In this document: positions 9,047-17,383 of the stretch, one piece after another
Position numbering within the stretch: position 1 is the first letter of the stretch
Layout: each line of letters starts with the position of its first letter
NCBI GenBank assembly: GCA_028824295.1
Contig: JAPPED010000020.1
Coordinates: 1 to 46,453, forward strand
DNA length: 46,453 nt
Direction of reading: 5' to 3'
DNA from: Rhodospirillales bacterium
GTDB taxonomy: Bacteria > Pseudomonadota > Alphaproteobacteria > TMED109
Notes under the pieces: model-generated
Seen by the model: only the letters and a program-made list of their open reading frames with translations
What the model was told of the DNA's origin: nothing
Database searches by the model: none
Position numbers and translations under genes: made by a program

Positions 9047-10108
9047 ATGGACGCGATGCGGGATTTTCTCGATTCGACCGATCTCATGGAAGACGGACCG
9101 GCGCTCGCTGAGCGACTTGAACGCGACGGCTACCTATTCCTCCGGGGCTTGCTGCCACGCGAAGCGGTGTTGGACGTGCGTAGCCGCCTCCTGGAGAAGG
9201 CAGCAGCCGGCGGCTGGCTCGACCCCGACTATCCGGTTGAGGACGCAATCGCCAATCCCGCTGCCGCCTGCAAGGATCCGGAAGAGCGGTACATGAAGGT
9301 TTTCCGCGGCATCTGGTCGGACGAGGCGCTGCACCGGCTCCGGACCCTGCCGGCGGTGCTGGCACTGTTCGAGCGGATCTTCGACGAACCGGCCCTGGTC
9401 CATCCGATGTTCGTCCAGCGCAACATTTTCCCCCAGAGCGAGAGCTTCGACTTCACCACGGGAGCGCACCAGGACAAGGTGCATATCGGCGGCGCCACCA
9501 ACTACGCGATGTGGGTGCCGCTGGGTGATTGCCGACGGGTGAACGGGCCACTGGCGGTATCGGCGGGGTCACATCACGCGGGCGTGCTGGATACCAAGGT
9601 CGGCAACGGGGCAGGCGGCATGGACATTTGCGTGCCGATCCCCGGCGAGTGGGTCACGGGCGACTTCGAGGCGGGCGATGCGCTGATCTTTGCGGACACC
9701 ACAGTCCACTGCGCGCTCCCGAATCGTTCGGCCCTGCTGCGGCAGTCGTTCGACGCGCGGTACCAGCCGGCAAGCCAGCCGACGACCGAGAAGAACTTGT
9801 GCACCTACGCCGGATGCGGGACGTGGGAAGAGGTCTACGAGGGCTGGTCGTCCGACGACCAGCAGTACTACTGGCGGGCACTGTCCCCGAAAATCGTGCC
9901 GTTCGACAACCGTTACTATGAGCGCCGCGACGAGATGGCCTTTGAGATGGCCGAGCGCGGCGACCTCTCGGCTCGCGACACGCTGCTTCGCATCGTGCAG
10001 CGCGACCCCGACGAGGCGAAGCGGCGGCGGGCGGAAGACCTGCTCGGTGAACTCTCGGTCGCGACGGCGCAGCAGCAAGGTCCGGTCGCCTCGAGCGCGT
10101 CGACCTAG
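9047..10108 (+). CDS. Phytanoyl-CoA dioxygenase (PhyH) family Fe(II)/2-oxoglutarate oxygenase
   Basis: A 353-residue PhyH-type oxygenase. The iron-binding HxD pair is in GAHQDKVHIGGATNYAMW, the distal histidine in ADTTVHCALPNRS, and the 2-oxoglutarate-binding arginine probably in LLRQSFDARYQ. The N-terminal LERDGYLFLRGLLPREAVLD is the standard opening of the fold. The substrate cannot be read from the sequence; bacterial members hydroxylate diverse small molecules and osmolytes. A GGAA lies about ten bases before the ATG. The C-terminal 60 residues are charged and lie beyond the catalytic core. It stands alone between unrelated genes and has no adjacent regulator. Confidence 0.88.
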   Translation: MDAMRDFLDSTDLMEDGPALAERLERDGYLFLRGLLPREAVLDVRSRLLEKAAAGGWLDPDYPVEDAIANPAAACKDPEERYMKVFRGIWSDEALHRLRTLPAVLALFERIFDEPALVHPMFVQRNIFPQSESFDFTTGAHQDKVHIGGATNYAMWVPLGDCRRVNGPLAVSAGSHHAGVLDTKVGNGAGGMDICVPIPGEWVTGDFEAGDALIFADTTVHCALPNRSALLRQSFDARYQPASQPTTEKNLCTYAGCGTWEEVYEGWSSDDQQYYWRALSPKIVPFDNRYYERRDEMAFEMAERGDLSARDTLLRIVQRDPDEAKRRRAEDLLGELSVATAQQQGPVASSAST

Positions 10109-10182
10109 GTTCGGTCAGGCCGTCCCGTTCGGCCTGCTGGTGCGCTCCCGCGTGGCACGTTTCGTCGTCAATGGCGGCAGTC

Positions 10183-10371
10183 TCACGCTGCAGTTTGCCG
10201 GCACACGGCTATCGCCTTCGCGAGCCCGTCCGAGCCTTCGCGAATCTCGGTGGCGTTGAAGGCGGCGTACCCGAGAACCAGCCCCTGACGGGCGGGCGCG
10301 CGGGCGTAGAGGCCCGAAAGGGCACGTACCCTTAGTCCAAAGATGGCTACGGCAGCAACGATGTCCGTGTC
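10183..10371 (-). pseudogene. Relic: C-terminal end of a MocR/PdxR-type regulator
   Basis: About 62 codons on the minus strand match the extreme C-terminus of MocR-type GntR regulators, which fuse a winged helix to an aminotransferase-like domain. The diagnostic stretches are VAAVAIFGLRVRALS, then ARQGLVLGYAAFNATEI and EGSDGLAKAIA. Before the aspartate at about 10371 the frame no longer resembles the family, so roughly 400 codons, including the DNA-binding domain, are missing. It is divergent from the flavin-binding PNPOx-like gene at 10437, the usual arrangement for a MocR regulator and its target. The relic therefore probably marks the lost regulator of that gene. Confidence 0.65.
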
Positions 10372-10436
10372 CATTGAGAAGGTCACACAAGCCTGTATAT
10401 CCCGTGTTCCAGACTCGTGATTCATTGAGGTGCGTC

Positions 10437-11087
10437 ATGTCTACATCGCCGCCGACCGATCGTGTTCGTCTGCGCCGGCAACACACCCGGGGCGCCTACG
10501 ACAAGGCGAGCATTCACTCGATCCTGGATGTTATGCCGATGTGTTCGGTGGGCTATGTCTTCGACGGACGGCCGTTAGTCACGCCAACATTCCAGTGGCG
10601 CGAAGGCAACGATGTCTTCTGGCATGGATCGTCTGCCAGCCGGATGTTGCGGGCGGTCGAGGCTGCGGACGTCTGCCTGACCGTGGCGGTGCTGGACGGT
10701 CTGGTCGTCGCGCGATCGGGTTTCCACCACTCGGTGAACTATCGCTCAGTGATGCTGCTGGGGAACGCGCGCAAGGTGGATGATCCTGAGGAAATGGAAG
10801 ACCGCCTCAAGACGTTTGTCGACGGCCTCTTTCCCCAGCGCTGGGACACGCTCCGCCCCGCCACAGCACAGGAATTGCGGGCCACCACTGTGATGACCAT
10901 GCCGATTGACGAGGCCGCGGCGAAAGTCCGAGCCGGACCTCCGATCGACGACGAGGAGGACTACGCCCTGTCAATCTGGGGTGGCGTGATCCCGATCCGA
11001 ATGCAGGTTCTCGACCCAGTCCCCGATCCCCGCAACATTCCCGGCGTCACGGCGCCCGAACACACGTTGCACGATCGCCTTGGTTGA
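10437..11087 (+). CDS. Pyridoxamine 5'-phosphate oxidase-related flavin-binding protein (Pyridox_ox_2 type)
   Basis: A 216-residue split-barrel FMN protein. The opening RQHTRGAYDKASIHSILD, the strand CSVGYVFDGRPLVTPT and the signature FWHGSSASRMLRAVE are characteristic of the Pyridox_ox_2 group of PNPOx-like proteins, which often bind FMN, F420 or heme. HHSVNYRSVMLLGNARKV continues the barrel. ATG 10437 has GAGGTG just upstream, while the longer frame from 10374 lacks support. Substrate unknown. The partner regulator on the other strand survives only as a relic, so expression may now be constitutive. Confidence 0.85.
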   Translation: MSTSPPTDRVRLRRQHTRGAYDKASIHSILDVMPMCSVGYVFDGRPLVTPTFQWREGNDVFWHGSSASRMLRAVEAADVCLTVAVLDGLVVARSGFHHSVNYRSVMLLGNARKVDDPEEMEDRLKTFVDGLFPQRWDTLRPATAQELRATTVMTMPIDEAAAKVRAGPPIDDEEDYALSIWGGVIPIRMQVLDPVPDPRNIPGVTAPEHTLHDRLG

Positions 11088-11389
11088 GCAGCTACCCGGA
11101 CCCGTGCATCCGTCAGGAACCGCTACGACTGGCGGCGCAAGCATCGCCGAGCATTTCGAGGCGCGTTCAGGCGATTACGGCCGATCGGGTGGGCCTGCGC
11201 CGGTGGCGCGCGGTCGAGTAATTCCTGCCTGCCCGCAATAGGTCGCGGACGGGCAAACGCAGCGACAGTCGGGTGTGGGTTGATCAGCCGGACGGACCGA
11301 ACAGCAACCGAAGCCCCGGGGCCGCGGTGGGACTCGAGCATCGGTGGACGGATGCCCCAGGGCGTAGCGCCACCCGGTATTTGCGCAGG
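11088..11389. other. Intergenic stretch, nothing recognised
   Basis: A 302-base convergent interval between the PNPOx-like gene and the D-aminoacylase gene. No T-run terminator, repeat or protein-like frame stands out. Confidence 0.45.
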
Positions 11390-13111
11390 TCAAACGCGGG
11401 CAGCTTCGCCCCGAATGAGTTGGCCCGGCTGCGCGCCCGTGGGTTCCCCGTCCTCCAAGGTGACTGCGCCGTTGACGACGGTGGCAGCAATGCCGTCCGC
11501 CTTCTGGACCAGCCGGCGGGCGCCGCCGGGCAGGTCATGCTGGACGATCGGCAGGCGCGGCTGGACCTTGGCCTCGTCGAAGATGACGATGTCGGCCGCA
11601 AAGCCGGGCCGCAGCAGCCCGCGATCGTGCATGTTCCAGGCGGCCGCGTTCTCGAAGGTCAGCATCCGTACGGCCTCTTCCAGCGTGAACGCCTGCTTGT
11701 TGCGGACCCAGTAGCTCAGCAAGTGCGTCTGGAGCGACGAGCCCATCTCCTGGCACACGTGCGCGCCCGAGTCGGAAAAGGTGGCGAGCGACCGGGGGCT
11801 CTCGAGCATCCGGCGAACCTCTTCCGGCGTCTCGTTGACCAAGGGCTGCACGAAGAGGAGATCCTCGTTCTCTGTCATCAGGTCGAGCATGACCTCGACC
11901 GGATTCCGGCCTGAGGTGCGCGCGAGTTCATCGACGCTGGGGTCATCCCAGTGCACGTCGAACATCGGAAACAGGTTGGCGTAGTCAGGCTTCCGCGGGT
12001 TGGTCGTTGCCGCACCACCTCCTTGGAATTCGGTACTCCTGGGCTGCATTCCCGCTTCGGCCGCGACGAGGCCGGCGCGGATTTCCGGGTCGTGGAAGCG
12101 GGCCTGCTGTTGCTCCACAGGCAGGCCGCGGATGTCGGACCAGACCGGCAGGGCATCGAACGGCAAGTAGGATTTGAGCGAGAACAGGGCGTTGATCGAC
12201 CGCGTGGTAGCCTGGCCCAGGACTCGCCCACCTTCGGCCGCCACCCGGTCCATCCACTCGAACTGGTACTCTAGGGGATTGGGGTCGTCGCCCTGGCGGG
12301 TCGACAGGACCCCAAGCATCAGCGGGCGCCGGCTCGAGACCGCGATCTTGGCGAGCTCGTCCAGGCAGGCGCGCTGCGCCTCGCCGCCGGAGACGTCGGG
12401 CCCAACCTGGAAGATGCCGGCATTGAGGTCGGCCATGGCGTGCACGAGGTGCGCAATCTCCGCCCAGCTGGCGATCCGGCTTGCGACGGGACCGCCGTCC
12501 GGCCGGATGTGCGTCGTGGCCCTCGATGAAGACAGGCCCATGGCACCGGTCTGGAGCGCTTCCTGCACGAGATCGGCCATGAGCTTCAGGTCGTCCTCGC
12601 CGGCCTCCTGGTCCAGGGCGCGGTCTCCCATCGCGTACATCCGGAGGGCCGAGTGGCCGATGTAGGCGGCGTAGTTGATGGCCTTGGGAAACGATTCGAC
12701 GGCGGCGAGATACTCCGGGAACGTCTCCCAGCGCCAGTCGATCCCAGCCACCATGGCGTCCTTGGGGATGTCTTCCACGGCCTCCAGGCACTCGGCGAAC
12801 CACTCCCTCGCCTCCAGCTTGCAGGGCGCGAGCGCAAATCCGCAATTGCCCATGACCACGCTGGTGACGCCGTGCCAGCAGGAGCAGCTCCCCAACGGGT
12901 CCCATGCCACCTGCGCGTCCATGTGGGTGTGGCCGTCGATGAAGCCGGGCGCGACGATCATGCCTTCGGCGTCGATCGTCTCGTCGGCAGGGCTGCAGAT
13001 CCGGCCGATTTCCGCGACCTGTCCATGCTTGACCCCGACGTCCGCCCGGTAGCGTGGCATGCCGGAGCCGTCCACGAGGGTTCCGTTGCGGATCAGCAGA
13101 TCGAACGCCAT
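11390..13111 (-). CDS. N-acyl-D-amino-acid deacylase family amidohydrolase
   Basis: A cytosolic metal-dependent amidohydrolase of 573 residues. It opens with MAFDLLIRNGTLVDGSGMPR, followed by the beta-sandwich domain and the metal motif FIDGHTHMDAQVAWDP (HxH). GVTSVVMGNCGFALAP contains the cysteine-rich metal-bridging region typical of D-aminoacylases. The C-terminus returns to the sandwich (HDRGLLRPGFAADIVIFDE). The family removes acyl groups from N-acyl-D-amino acids or D-glutamate; the exact substrate is not readable. ATG 13111 has an excellent ribosome site (GGGGAGGGG), better than the start 27 bases further up. The gene stands alone on its strand. Confidence 0.92.
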   Translation of the reverse strand: MAFDLLIRNGTLVDGSGMPRYRADVGVKHGQVAEIGRICSPADETIDAEGMIVAPGFIDGHTHMDAQVAWDPLGSCSCWHGVTSVVMGNCGFALAPCKLEAREWFAECLEAVEDIPKDAMVAGIDWRWETFPEYLAAVESFPKAINYAAYIGHSALRMYAMGDRALDQEAGEDDLKLMADLVQEALQTGAMGLSSSRATTHIRPDGGPVASRIASWAEIAHLVHAMADLNAGIFQVGPDVSGGEAQRACLDELAKIAVSSRRPLMLGVLSTRQGDDPNPLEYQFEWMDRVAAEGGRVLGQATTRSINALFSLKSYLPFDALPVWSDIRGLPVEQQQARFHDPEIRAGLVAAEAGMQPRSTEFQGGGAATTNPRKPDYANLFPMFDVHWDDPSVDELARTSGRNPVEVMLDLMTENEDLLFVQPLVNETPEEVRRMLESPRSLATFSDSGAHVCQEMGSSLQTHLLSYWVRNKQAFTLEEAVRMLTFENAAAWNMHDRGLLRPGFAADIVIFDEAKVQPRLPIVQHDLPGGARRLVQKADGIAATVVNGAVTLEDGEPTGAQPGQLIRGEAARV

Positions 13112-13603
13112 GAGCCCCTCCCCGATGGTGTTAGCCACCGCGAGACGCTATCAGCCGGGCAGTTCGGCGACAACGCGTCCCATCACTTGGAATAGTCACG
13201 ACGAAATCTGACAGTCAGCGCTTTCAGCCGCAGCGCCGTTCTTCGTCACGAGGGCGCCCGTGCGTCTACCGCCCTGCCGAGGCTTCGAAGAAAGCGCTTG
13301 CCCATCTCCTTCGAAGTGTCGTCATGGCCGGTCTTCCCAAACGGGAGATCGAACCCACCGAGCTCACGTACACAACGGATCGGGCAGTCTCTCGAAATTC
13401 GGCGTACGACACTGCCCACTACCGCTTGTGCACGATTCCCCGCCAGCGTCGTCCCTGATCTGCATCCGCATCAGGGTATTCTTCGACATGCCGCGGGCTG
13501 GCAGGGACACGCGGAACGACTTGCGCACCGGTCATCGCCAAGTCCTGGTCGTGAACTGGCGGCATTCTTCGCGCTGACGCCGGCAACGGGCACAGATTCC
13601 GAT
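13112..13603. other. Intergenic stretch, no gene recognised
   Basis: About 490 bases between the D-aminoacylase start and the vapBC promoter. Short open frames occur in several phases but none shows a recognisable motif or clear codon bias. It may hold decayed coding sequence that I cannot identify. Confidence 0.4.
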
Positions 13604-13632
13604 TTGGTGCACTGATGACAGCATGTTATGCT
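13604..13632 (+). promoter_or_regulatory. Sigma-70-like promoter of vapBC
   Basis: TTGGTG (13604-13609) and TATGCT (13627-13632) are separated by exactly 17 bases. A start point six to eight bases after the -10 would fall at about 13638-13640, directly at the vapB ATG, which implies a leaderless antitoxin transcript. Confidence 0.55.
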
Positions 13633-13639
13633 CTGCATC
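13614..13639. promoter_or_regulatory. Imperfect palindrome, likely VapBC operator
   Basis: GATGACAGCAT and ATGCTCTGCATC form an inverted repeat around a GTT centre with one gap and one mismatch. It covers the -10 element and abuts the vapB start. Ribbon-helix-helix antitoxins normally repress their own promoter through such sites. Confidence 0.5.
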
Positions 13640-13888
13640 ATGAGAACGACCATATCGCTTGACGAGCGCCTCGGAAGGCAGGTTCGCCGGAGGGCGGCTG
13701 CCCAGGGCCTCAGCGTGAGCGCATTCATCGCCAAGGTCCTCGACGACGCGCTCAAGCGGCGGGCGCCATCGGAGCCGACCCCGTTTCGCCTGGTGACCGT
13801 GCGTAATGCGCGCCTTCGCCCGGGGGTCGATCTCGATTCGCCGAGGTCGCTCGATGCAGAGGATGACCGGGTGCGGTTCGGGCGGTGA
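13640..13888 (+). CDS. vapB: VapB-type ribbon-helix-helix antitoxin
   Basis: An 82-residue antitoxin that neutralises the downstream PIN-domain RNase and represses the operon. The N-terminal MRTTISLDERLGRQVRRRAA and GLSVSAFIAKVLDDALKRR form the ribbon-helix-helix DNA-binding domain (about 1-42), and the acidic, less structured C-terminus (about 45-82) is the usual toxin-binding tail. ATG 13640 is preferred over ATG 13628 because the domain begins exactly there and the predicted transcript starts at it. The gap to vapC is 14 bases, consistent with a two-gene operon. Confidence 0.85.
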   Translation: MRTTISLDERLGRQVRRRAAAQGLSVSAFIAKVLDDALKRRAPSEPTPFRLVTVRNARLRPGVDLDSPRSLDAEDDRVRFGR

Positions 13889-13902
13889 GGTAGCAGTACG
13901 CG

Positions 13903-14346
13903 ATGCTCCTTCCCGACGTCAATGTGCTGATCTATGCGCACTTTGAGGACATCGTTGCGGAACAGGCCGAGTACGCGAGTTGGCTCACCCGACTGGCAAC
14001 AGGACCCGAACCGTTCGCCCTTTCGGTCCTTGTCCTGTCCGGGTTCGTTCGCACCGCCACGAATCCGCGGATATTCGACCCGCCGTCGACCCTGGAAAAC
14101 GCCTTTGCATTCGTCTCATCTCTCGTCGAACGGCCGACGGCCCGGATCGTCGGTCCCGGTTCCGATCACCTGGAGATTTTCGAGCGGTTGTGCCGTGAAG
14201 CGGGTGCGACGGGGAAGCTGGTCGCCGACGCTCAGCACGCGGCGATCGCGGTGGAACACGGCTGTACCATGGTTTCCACCGACTCCGACTTCAACCGGTT
14301 CGCTGGAGTCCGGTGGCAGCATCCGCTACGCCCCGACGGCGCGTAG
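13903..14346 (+). CDS. vapC: VapC-type PIN-domain ribonuclease toxin
   Basis: A 147-residue PIN-domain RNase toxin. The metal-binding acidic residues are Asp5 in LLPDVNVLIYAH, Asp109 in LVADAQHAAIA, and Asp127 and Asp129 in STDSDFNRF. The central glutamate of many PIN domains is not evident, but the pattern SGFVRTATNPRIFDPP is the one seen in the mycobacterial-type VapC subfamily. GAGGTAG lies about 12 bases before the ATG. The protein looks intact, with the subfamily's ending (FAGVRWQHPL), so the pair may be functional. Relics of three other toxin-antitoxin systems lie elsewhere in the window. Confidence 0.9.
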   Translation: MLLPDVNVLIYAHFEDIVAEQAEYASWLTRLATGPEPFALSVLVLSGFVRTATNPRIFDPPSTLENAFAFVSSLVERPTARIVGPGSDHLEIFERLCREAGATGKLVADAQHAAIAVEHGCTMVSTDSDFNRFAGVRWQHPLRPDGA

Positions 14347-14374
14347 GGCTGGCGGGACGGATCGATCTGGGAGA

Positions 14375-14512
14375 CAGGCGGGATTCGCCCGTTACCTCGT
14401 CGTGACGACGGGTCTGGTGAGCCGATGGGAGCGAGGCGACAAGCGCCCACGCGGGGCTTTGCTGAAGCTGTTGACGCCGGTAATGAAGTACGGATTCGGG
14501 GCGGTAGCGTGA
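14375..14512 (+). pseudogene. Relic: C-terminal part of a HigA-like XRE antitoxin
   Basis: A short plus-strand frame reads GFARYLVVTTGLVSRWERG then DKRPRGALLKLLTPVMKYG and FGAVA before a stop. This is the second half of the helix-turn-helix of HigA-type antitoxins (FA..L.V....VS.WERG..RP.G.ALKLL). No start codon, first helix or toxin gene is present; upstream the frame merely overlaps vapC out of phase. It looks like a truncated antitoxin left after deletion of its toxin. Confidence 0.6.
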
Positions 14513-14636
14513 GCATTCGCGGCCCTGGTTCGCGACCAGGCTTTCGCCCGTGGTGGAAACCACCACCGGTTCGCCGGAGATTTCGCTCCGAAGCCGCGAT
14601 ACGGGTGTGTGGAGCGTCGGTCGGCCGACCTCGTGC

Positions 14637-15140
14637 TCAAGGCGCCTCCCAGGGGCACCACCTTGGGATCCAGCGCGGCACGTTTGCCTGGTACCGCCGA
14701 TAGGGGGCACCAAACTTCCTCGTGAGCGCGGGCTCTCCGACCATCGGGAAATAGATCGCGTTCCCCAGGAAAAAGAGGAGCATGTAGCCGGCGATCGGCC
14801 ACGACCCGAGCATCAGGGACTCGGCGGCGAGCACGAGAAGCACGCCCGTGATCATGGGATTTCGGACGTGGCGGTAGGGCCCGCGGACAACGAGACGGCT
14901 CGGGGGAGCCCATGGCCCGGGCGTGCCCTTCCCGATGACTCGGAACAGATTGGTCGTCCACACTGCAAACGCGAGGCCGGCAACGCCCAGCACGAGGGCG
15001 GCCCAGAATCGGGGTCGCCCGGAATTCGGCAGGTTCGGGGCCAGGCCCAATTCGGCCGACATTCAAAGGATCGCACCCGGCACGTAGACCAACGCCGTTC
15101 CCGGAAGGATCAAGATTGCCTTGACCAGTTGGAGATTCAT
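14637..15140 (-). pseudogene. ICMT/PEMT-like membrane methyltransferase split by an in-frame TGA
   Basis: Minus-strand ATG 15140, with a GGGATTGG upstream, opens a frame of 25 codons (MNLQLVKAILILPGTALVYV, then PGAIL) that matches the first membrane helix of isoprenylcysteine carboxyl methyltransferase-like proteins. A TGA at 15065-15063 interrupts it and is followed at once, in the same frame, by ATG 15062. From there 141 residues continue with the family core: RGPYRHVRNPMITGVLLVL (SAM-binding region), the helix GYMLLFFLGNAIYF, and GEPALTRKFGAPYRRYQANV. Either a nonsense mutation has inactivated the gene or a shortened protein lacking the first helix is made by restarting. The rest of the frame is undamaged, so the event is recent or the short form works. 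Confidence 0.75.
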
Positions 15141-15227
15141 TTCCAATCCCGCATAGTCATTCCGGCCCCTGTCCGGCAATCCACGGGTCGCGCCTGTGAA
15201 GTGCCCTCGCACCAAGTCATGAAACCG

Positions 15228-16073
15228 TCAACCGTCGGAATCGGACACCTTTCGGCAGATCAGTTCAATTGGCACCGTGCGGCCTTCCTGCAGTGCGCGA
15301 CCCGCGTTGGCTATCGCCTCTTCGGCAATTGCACCATGGACCAGCGAAACGGCTCGATGCGGCGGCTGTCCGCCGGCCTCAACCACGGCGCGGGAGCGGG
15401 CGGCGTAGGCCAGAGCCGCTTCTGCAGTGTCACGCTGGCTCTCGACCGCGAAACCCGAGGTCTCGAGGTTCGCACAGGTCTCGACAGGCGTCGCGAGAAA
15501 GCTCGACGAGGCCGTCCGCGCCCACGGCGTCGGGTAGTCCGGCGCTCCGCCGGGTCCTTGGGCGATCTCGGACAGCCGGAACCACGCGCCAGGCTTGAGC
15601 ACGCGGTGGATCTCGGCGAAGAACGCGCGCTTGTCGGCGATGTTCATCGAGACGTTCATCGTGTAGGCGCCGTCGAAGGCCGCGTCGCCGAACGGCATCG
15701 CAAGCGCGTCGCCCTGCTCGAAGGCAATGCGTTCGGTGAGCCCGAGCTGCGCTGTCAGGTGGCGTGCGACCTCGCAGAACTCGGCGGTCAGGTCGATACC
15801 GCTCACGCGACAGCCGAAGCGTCGTGCCAGGTAGCGCGCGGGCCCGCCGATACCACTCCCGACGTCGAGGATGTGGTCGGTCGGTGAGACCTCCAGATCC
15901 CGGGCCAGGTCTTCCGTGGCATCGATTCCGCGTCCGTGGAACTGGTCATAGGGGGCAAGCGCGTCGAAGGTCGGGCGGGCCGGATCGACTCCGTCTTCCC
16001 GCAACTTCGCCTCGAGCCGCGCGAGCAGGTCGCCGCTCGTGTAGTGACGCGCGATCTCGGTTGGTGTGCTCAT
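15228..16073 (-). CDS. Class I SAM-dependent methyltransferase
   Basis: A 281-residue cytosolic methyltransferase resembling sarcosine/dimethylglycine and tocopherol-type small-molecule methyltransferases. Motif I is HILDVGSGIGGPARYLA, the acidic ribose-binding residue follows in VSGIDLTAEFCEVA, and motif II/III lies in EQGDALAMPFGDAAFDGAYT. The N-terminal MSTPTEIARHYTSGDLLARL and PYDQFHGRGIDAT match the glycine-betaine-pathway and related group, so methylation of a small amine is plausible but unproven. ATG 16073 is chosen because the upstream extension to 16259 is Arg/Pro-rich and unlike the family. Confidence 0.87.
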   Translation of the reverse strand: MSTPTEIARHYTSGDLLARLEAKLREDGVDPARPTFDALAPYDQFHGRGIDATEDLARDLEVSPTDHILDVGSGIGGPARYLARRFGCRVSGIDLTAEFCEVARHLTAQLGLTERIAFEQGDALAMPFGDAAFDGAYTMNVSMNIADKRAFFAEIHRVLKPGAWFRLSEIAQGPGGAPDYPTPWARTASSSFLATPVETCANLETSGFAVESQRDTAEAALAYAARSRAVVEAGGQPPHRAVSLVHGAIAEEAIANAGRALQEGRTVPIELICRKVSDSDG

Positions 16074-16290
16074 GGCCGGCTTTGCTTCCGCGGGCGAGCT
16101 CCGACGATAGCAGGCGCAAGCAGGTGTGCCTGCGGCCGGCTTGAATTTCCCGCCGCGTTGCGGGGATACGGTGGCGGCGGGATGCAACCGTCTGCAGGAA
16201 CACGGGGCGGAGGACCGATCGGCGCGGTCACTGCGGCCGGCCCGGTTGTATCGCGACAAGACCGAGGTGCTGTCGCCTGTCTGCCGGTCA

Positions 16291-17112
16291 TCAATCCCTC
16301 GACCACTTGGTGCGGGGCTTGGGCTCGGCCATGCCGTTGACGAGGACAGCGTCGACCGCTTCGCTGAAGAAGCACATCATGGAGGCGATGCGCGGGCACT
16401 CCGCGATCGGGCGAGGGTAGCTCCAGACGACGTCATCGAGCGTCCGGTCCGACAGCCGGACATTCCAGTACACGGCTTCACCCTTGTACGGGCACCGCGT
16501 CCGTGTGTCGCTGGGCGCCAGAAGATCGGTGCGCACATCCTCCGGCGGAATGTAGTAGCGCACCGGCAGACCGGTTTCGTGGAGCTGCCGGGCCCGGCGC
16601 GTGCGCGCGACCACGATTCCGTCGAGGATCACCTCGACCTGCCGAAAGCACTCAACCACGATGATGCTGGTCCGCGGGTCGCGGGCGTGGACGAACACCT
16701 GCTCGTCCTCTTCCCACCACTCGTCCATGGCGTCCCAGTAGAAGGCGATGAGATGCGCGAGCGGAGCGAGGTGGGGGAGGGGCTTCGGGTACCCCCACGC
16801 CGCGTTTGCCGCGGTCTTGGACCCGGCGGAGACGGTCCAGTAGCTGGCAGTGCCCTTGTGCGGGCAGAAAGTGCTGCGGTCGGTCGCGCTGAGGCAGTCG
16901 TCGGCGATGTCGGCCCTGGGGAAGTAGTAGACCGGGAGGTGCCCCTTCTCGAGCAGGACCCGCGTGTCGAGCGAGTCGACCACGGCAGTGCCGCCCAGAT
17001 AAGCGCGCACGCGCCGCCTGACCGCCTCAAGGGAGATGTGGTAGTGGACGGAGGCGGTCCAGGCACCGTCAACCTTGACAGCGTGAATGGGTTCAGCGGG
17101 GATCGCGTTCAT
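16291..17112 (-). CDS. Tandem DUF427 domain protein
   Basis: A 273-residue protein carrying two copies of DUF427 (about 20-120 and 155-250). Each copy has a V..S...R.L.E.G.LPVYY-type strand and a CPHKG or CPYKG motif: RSTFCPHKGTASYWTV in the first and TRCPYKGEAVYWNV in the second, each followed by W.YP.P. The fold is a small beta barrel of unknown biochemical role. ATG 17112 gives MNAIPAEPIHAVKVDG; the upstream extension to 17205 is low-complexity. No enzymatic residues can be assigned. Confidence 0.9.
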   Translation of the reverse strand: MNAIPAEPIHAVKVDGAWTASVHYHISLEAVRRRVRAYLGGTAVVDSLDTRVLLEKGHLPVYYFPRADIADDCLSATDRSTFCPHKGTASYWTVSAGSKTAANAAWGYPKPLPHLAPLAHLIAFYWDAMDEWWEEDEQVFVHARDPRTSIIVVECFRQVEVILDGIVVARTRRARQLHETGLPVRYYIPPEDVRTDLLAPSDTRTRCPYKGEAVYWNVRLSDRTLDDVVWSYPRPIAECPRIASMMCFFSEAVDAVLVNGMAEPKPRTKWSRD

Positions 17113-17247
17113 CGGCCGGCATTTCGCGTGGATAGAGTGAATAGAGGGGTGGGGGGAGGATTCTGCCTGCGAACGGGCTCGCCGCTGCGGGAGGAAGCAA
17201 GGCAATTGTAGGAGGTGGCCGTGCGCAGCGAACCGCCGCTTGGCCGT

Positions 17248-17383
17248 TCACCGGGATTTGCGCGGATCGAATTCGTCGAATTCTTCGGGCGCCGCCAGAA
17301 CGGTCTTCAGGACGATGCCGTGGGGCCGGCGTCGGTCTGCGGCGGTGCGGTAAACCTGGAAGAGTCCGTTGTGTCCAGCTCCT
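17248..17383 (-). other. Unassigned protein-like frame after the dimethylformamidase-like gene
   Basis: Following the stop of the gene at 17384, a minus-strand frame with strong third-position GC bias reads NGLFQVYRTAADRRRPHG then IVLKTVLAAPEEFDEFDPRK to a stop at 17248. There is AGGAG just before it but no ATG, GTG or TTG. It may be the remnant of a short gene or of a longer C-terminus. I do not recognise it. Confidence 0.3.

Noticed and set aside
15063-15065. Selenocysteine codon in the ICMT-like gene
   Set aside because: No hairpin is apparent right after the TGA, the family has no catalytic Cys/Sec there, and the position is at the end of a membrane helix.
14550-15887. Plus-strand frame of 445 codons across the two methyltransferase genes
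   Set aside because: The minus strand carries recognisable methyltransferase motifs; this frame has none.
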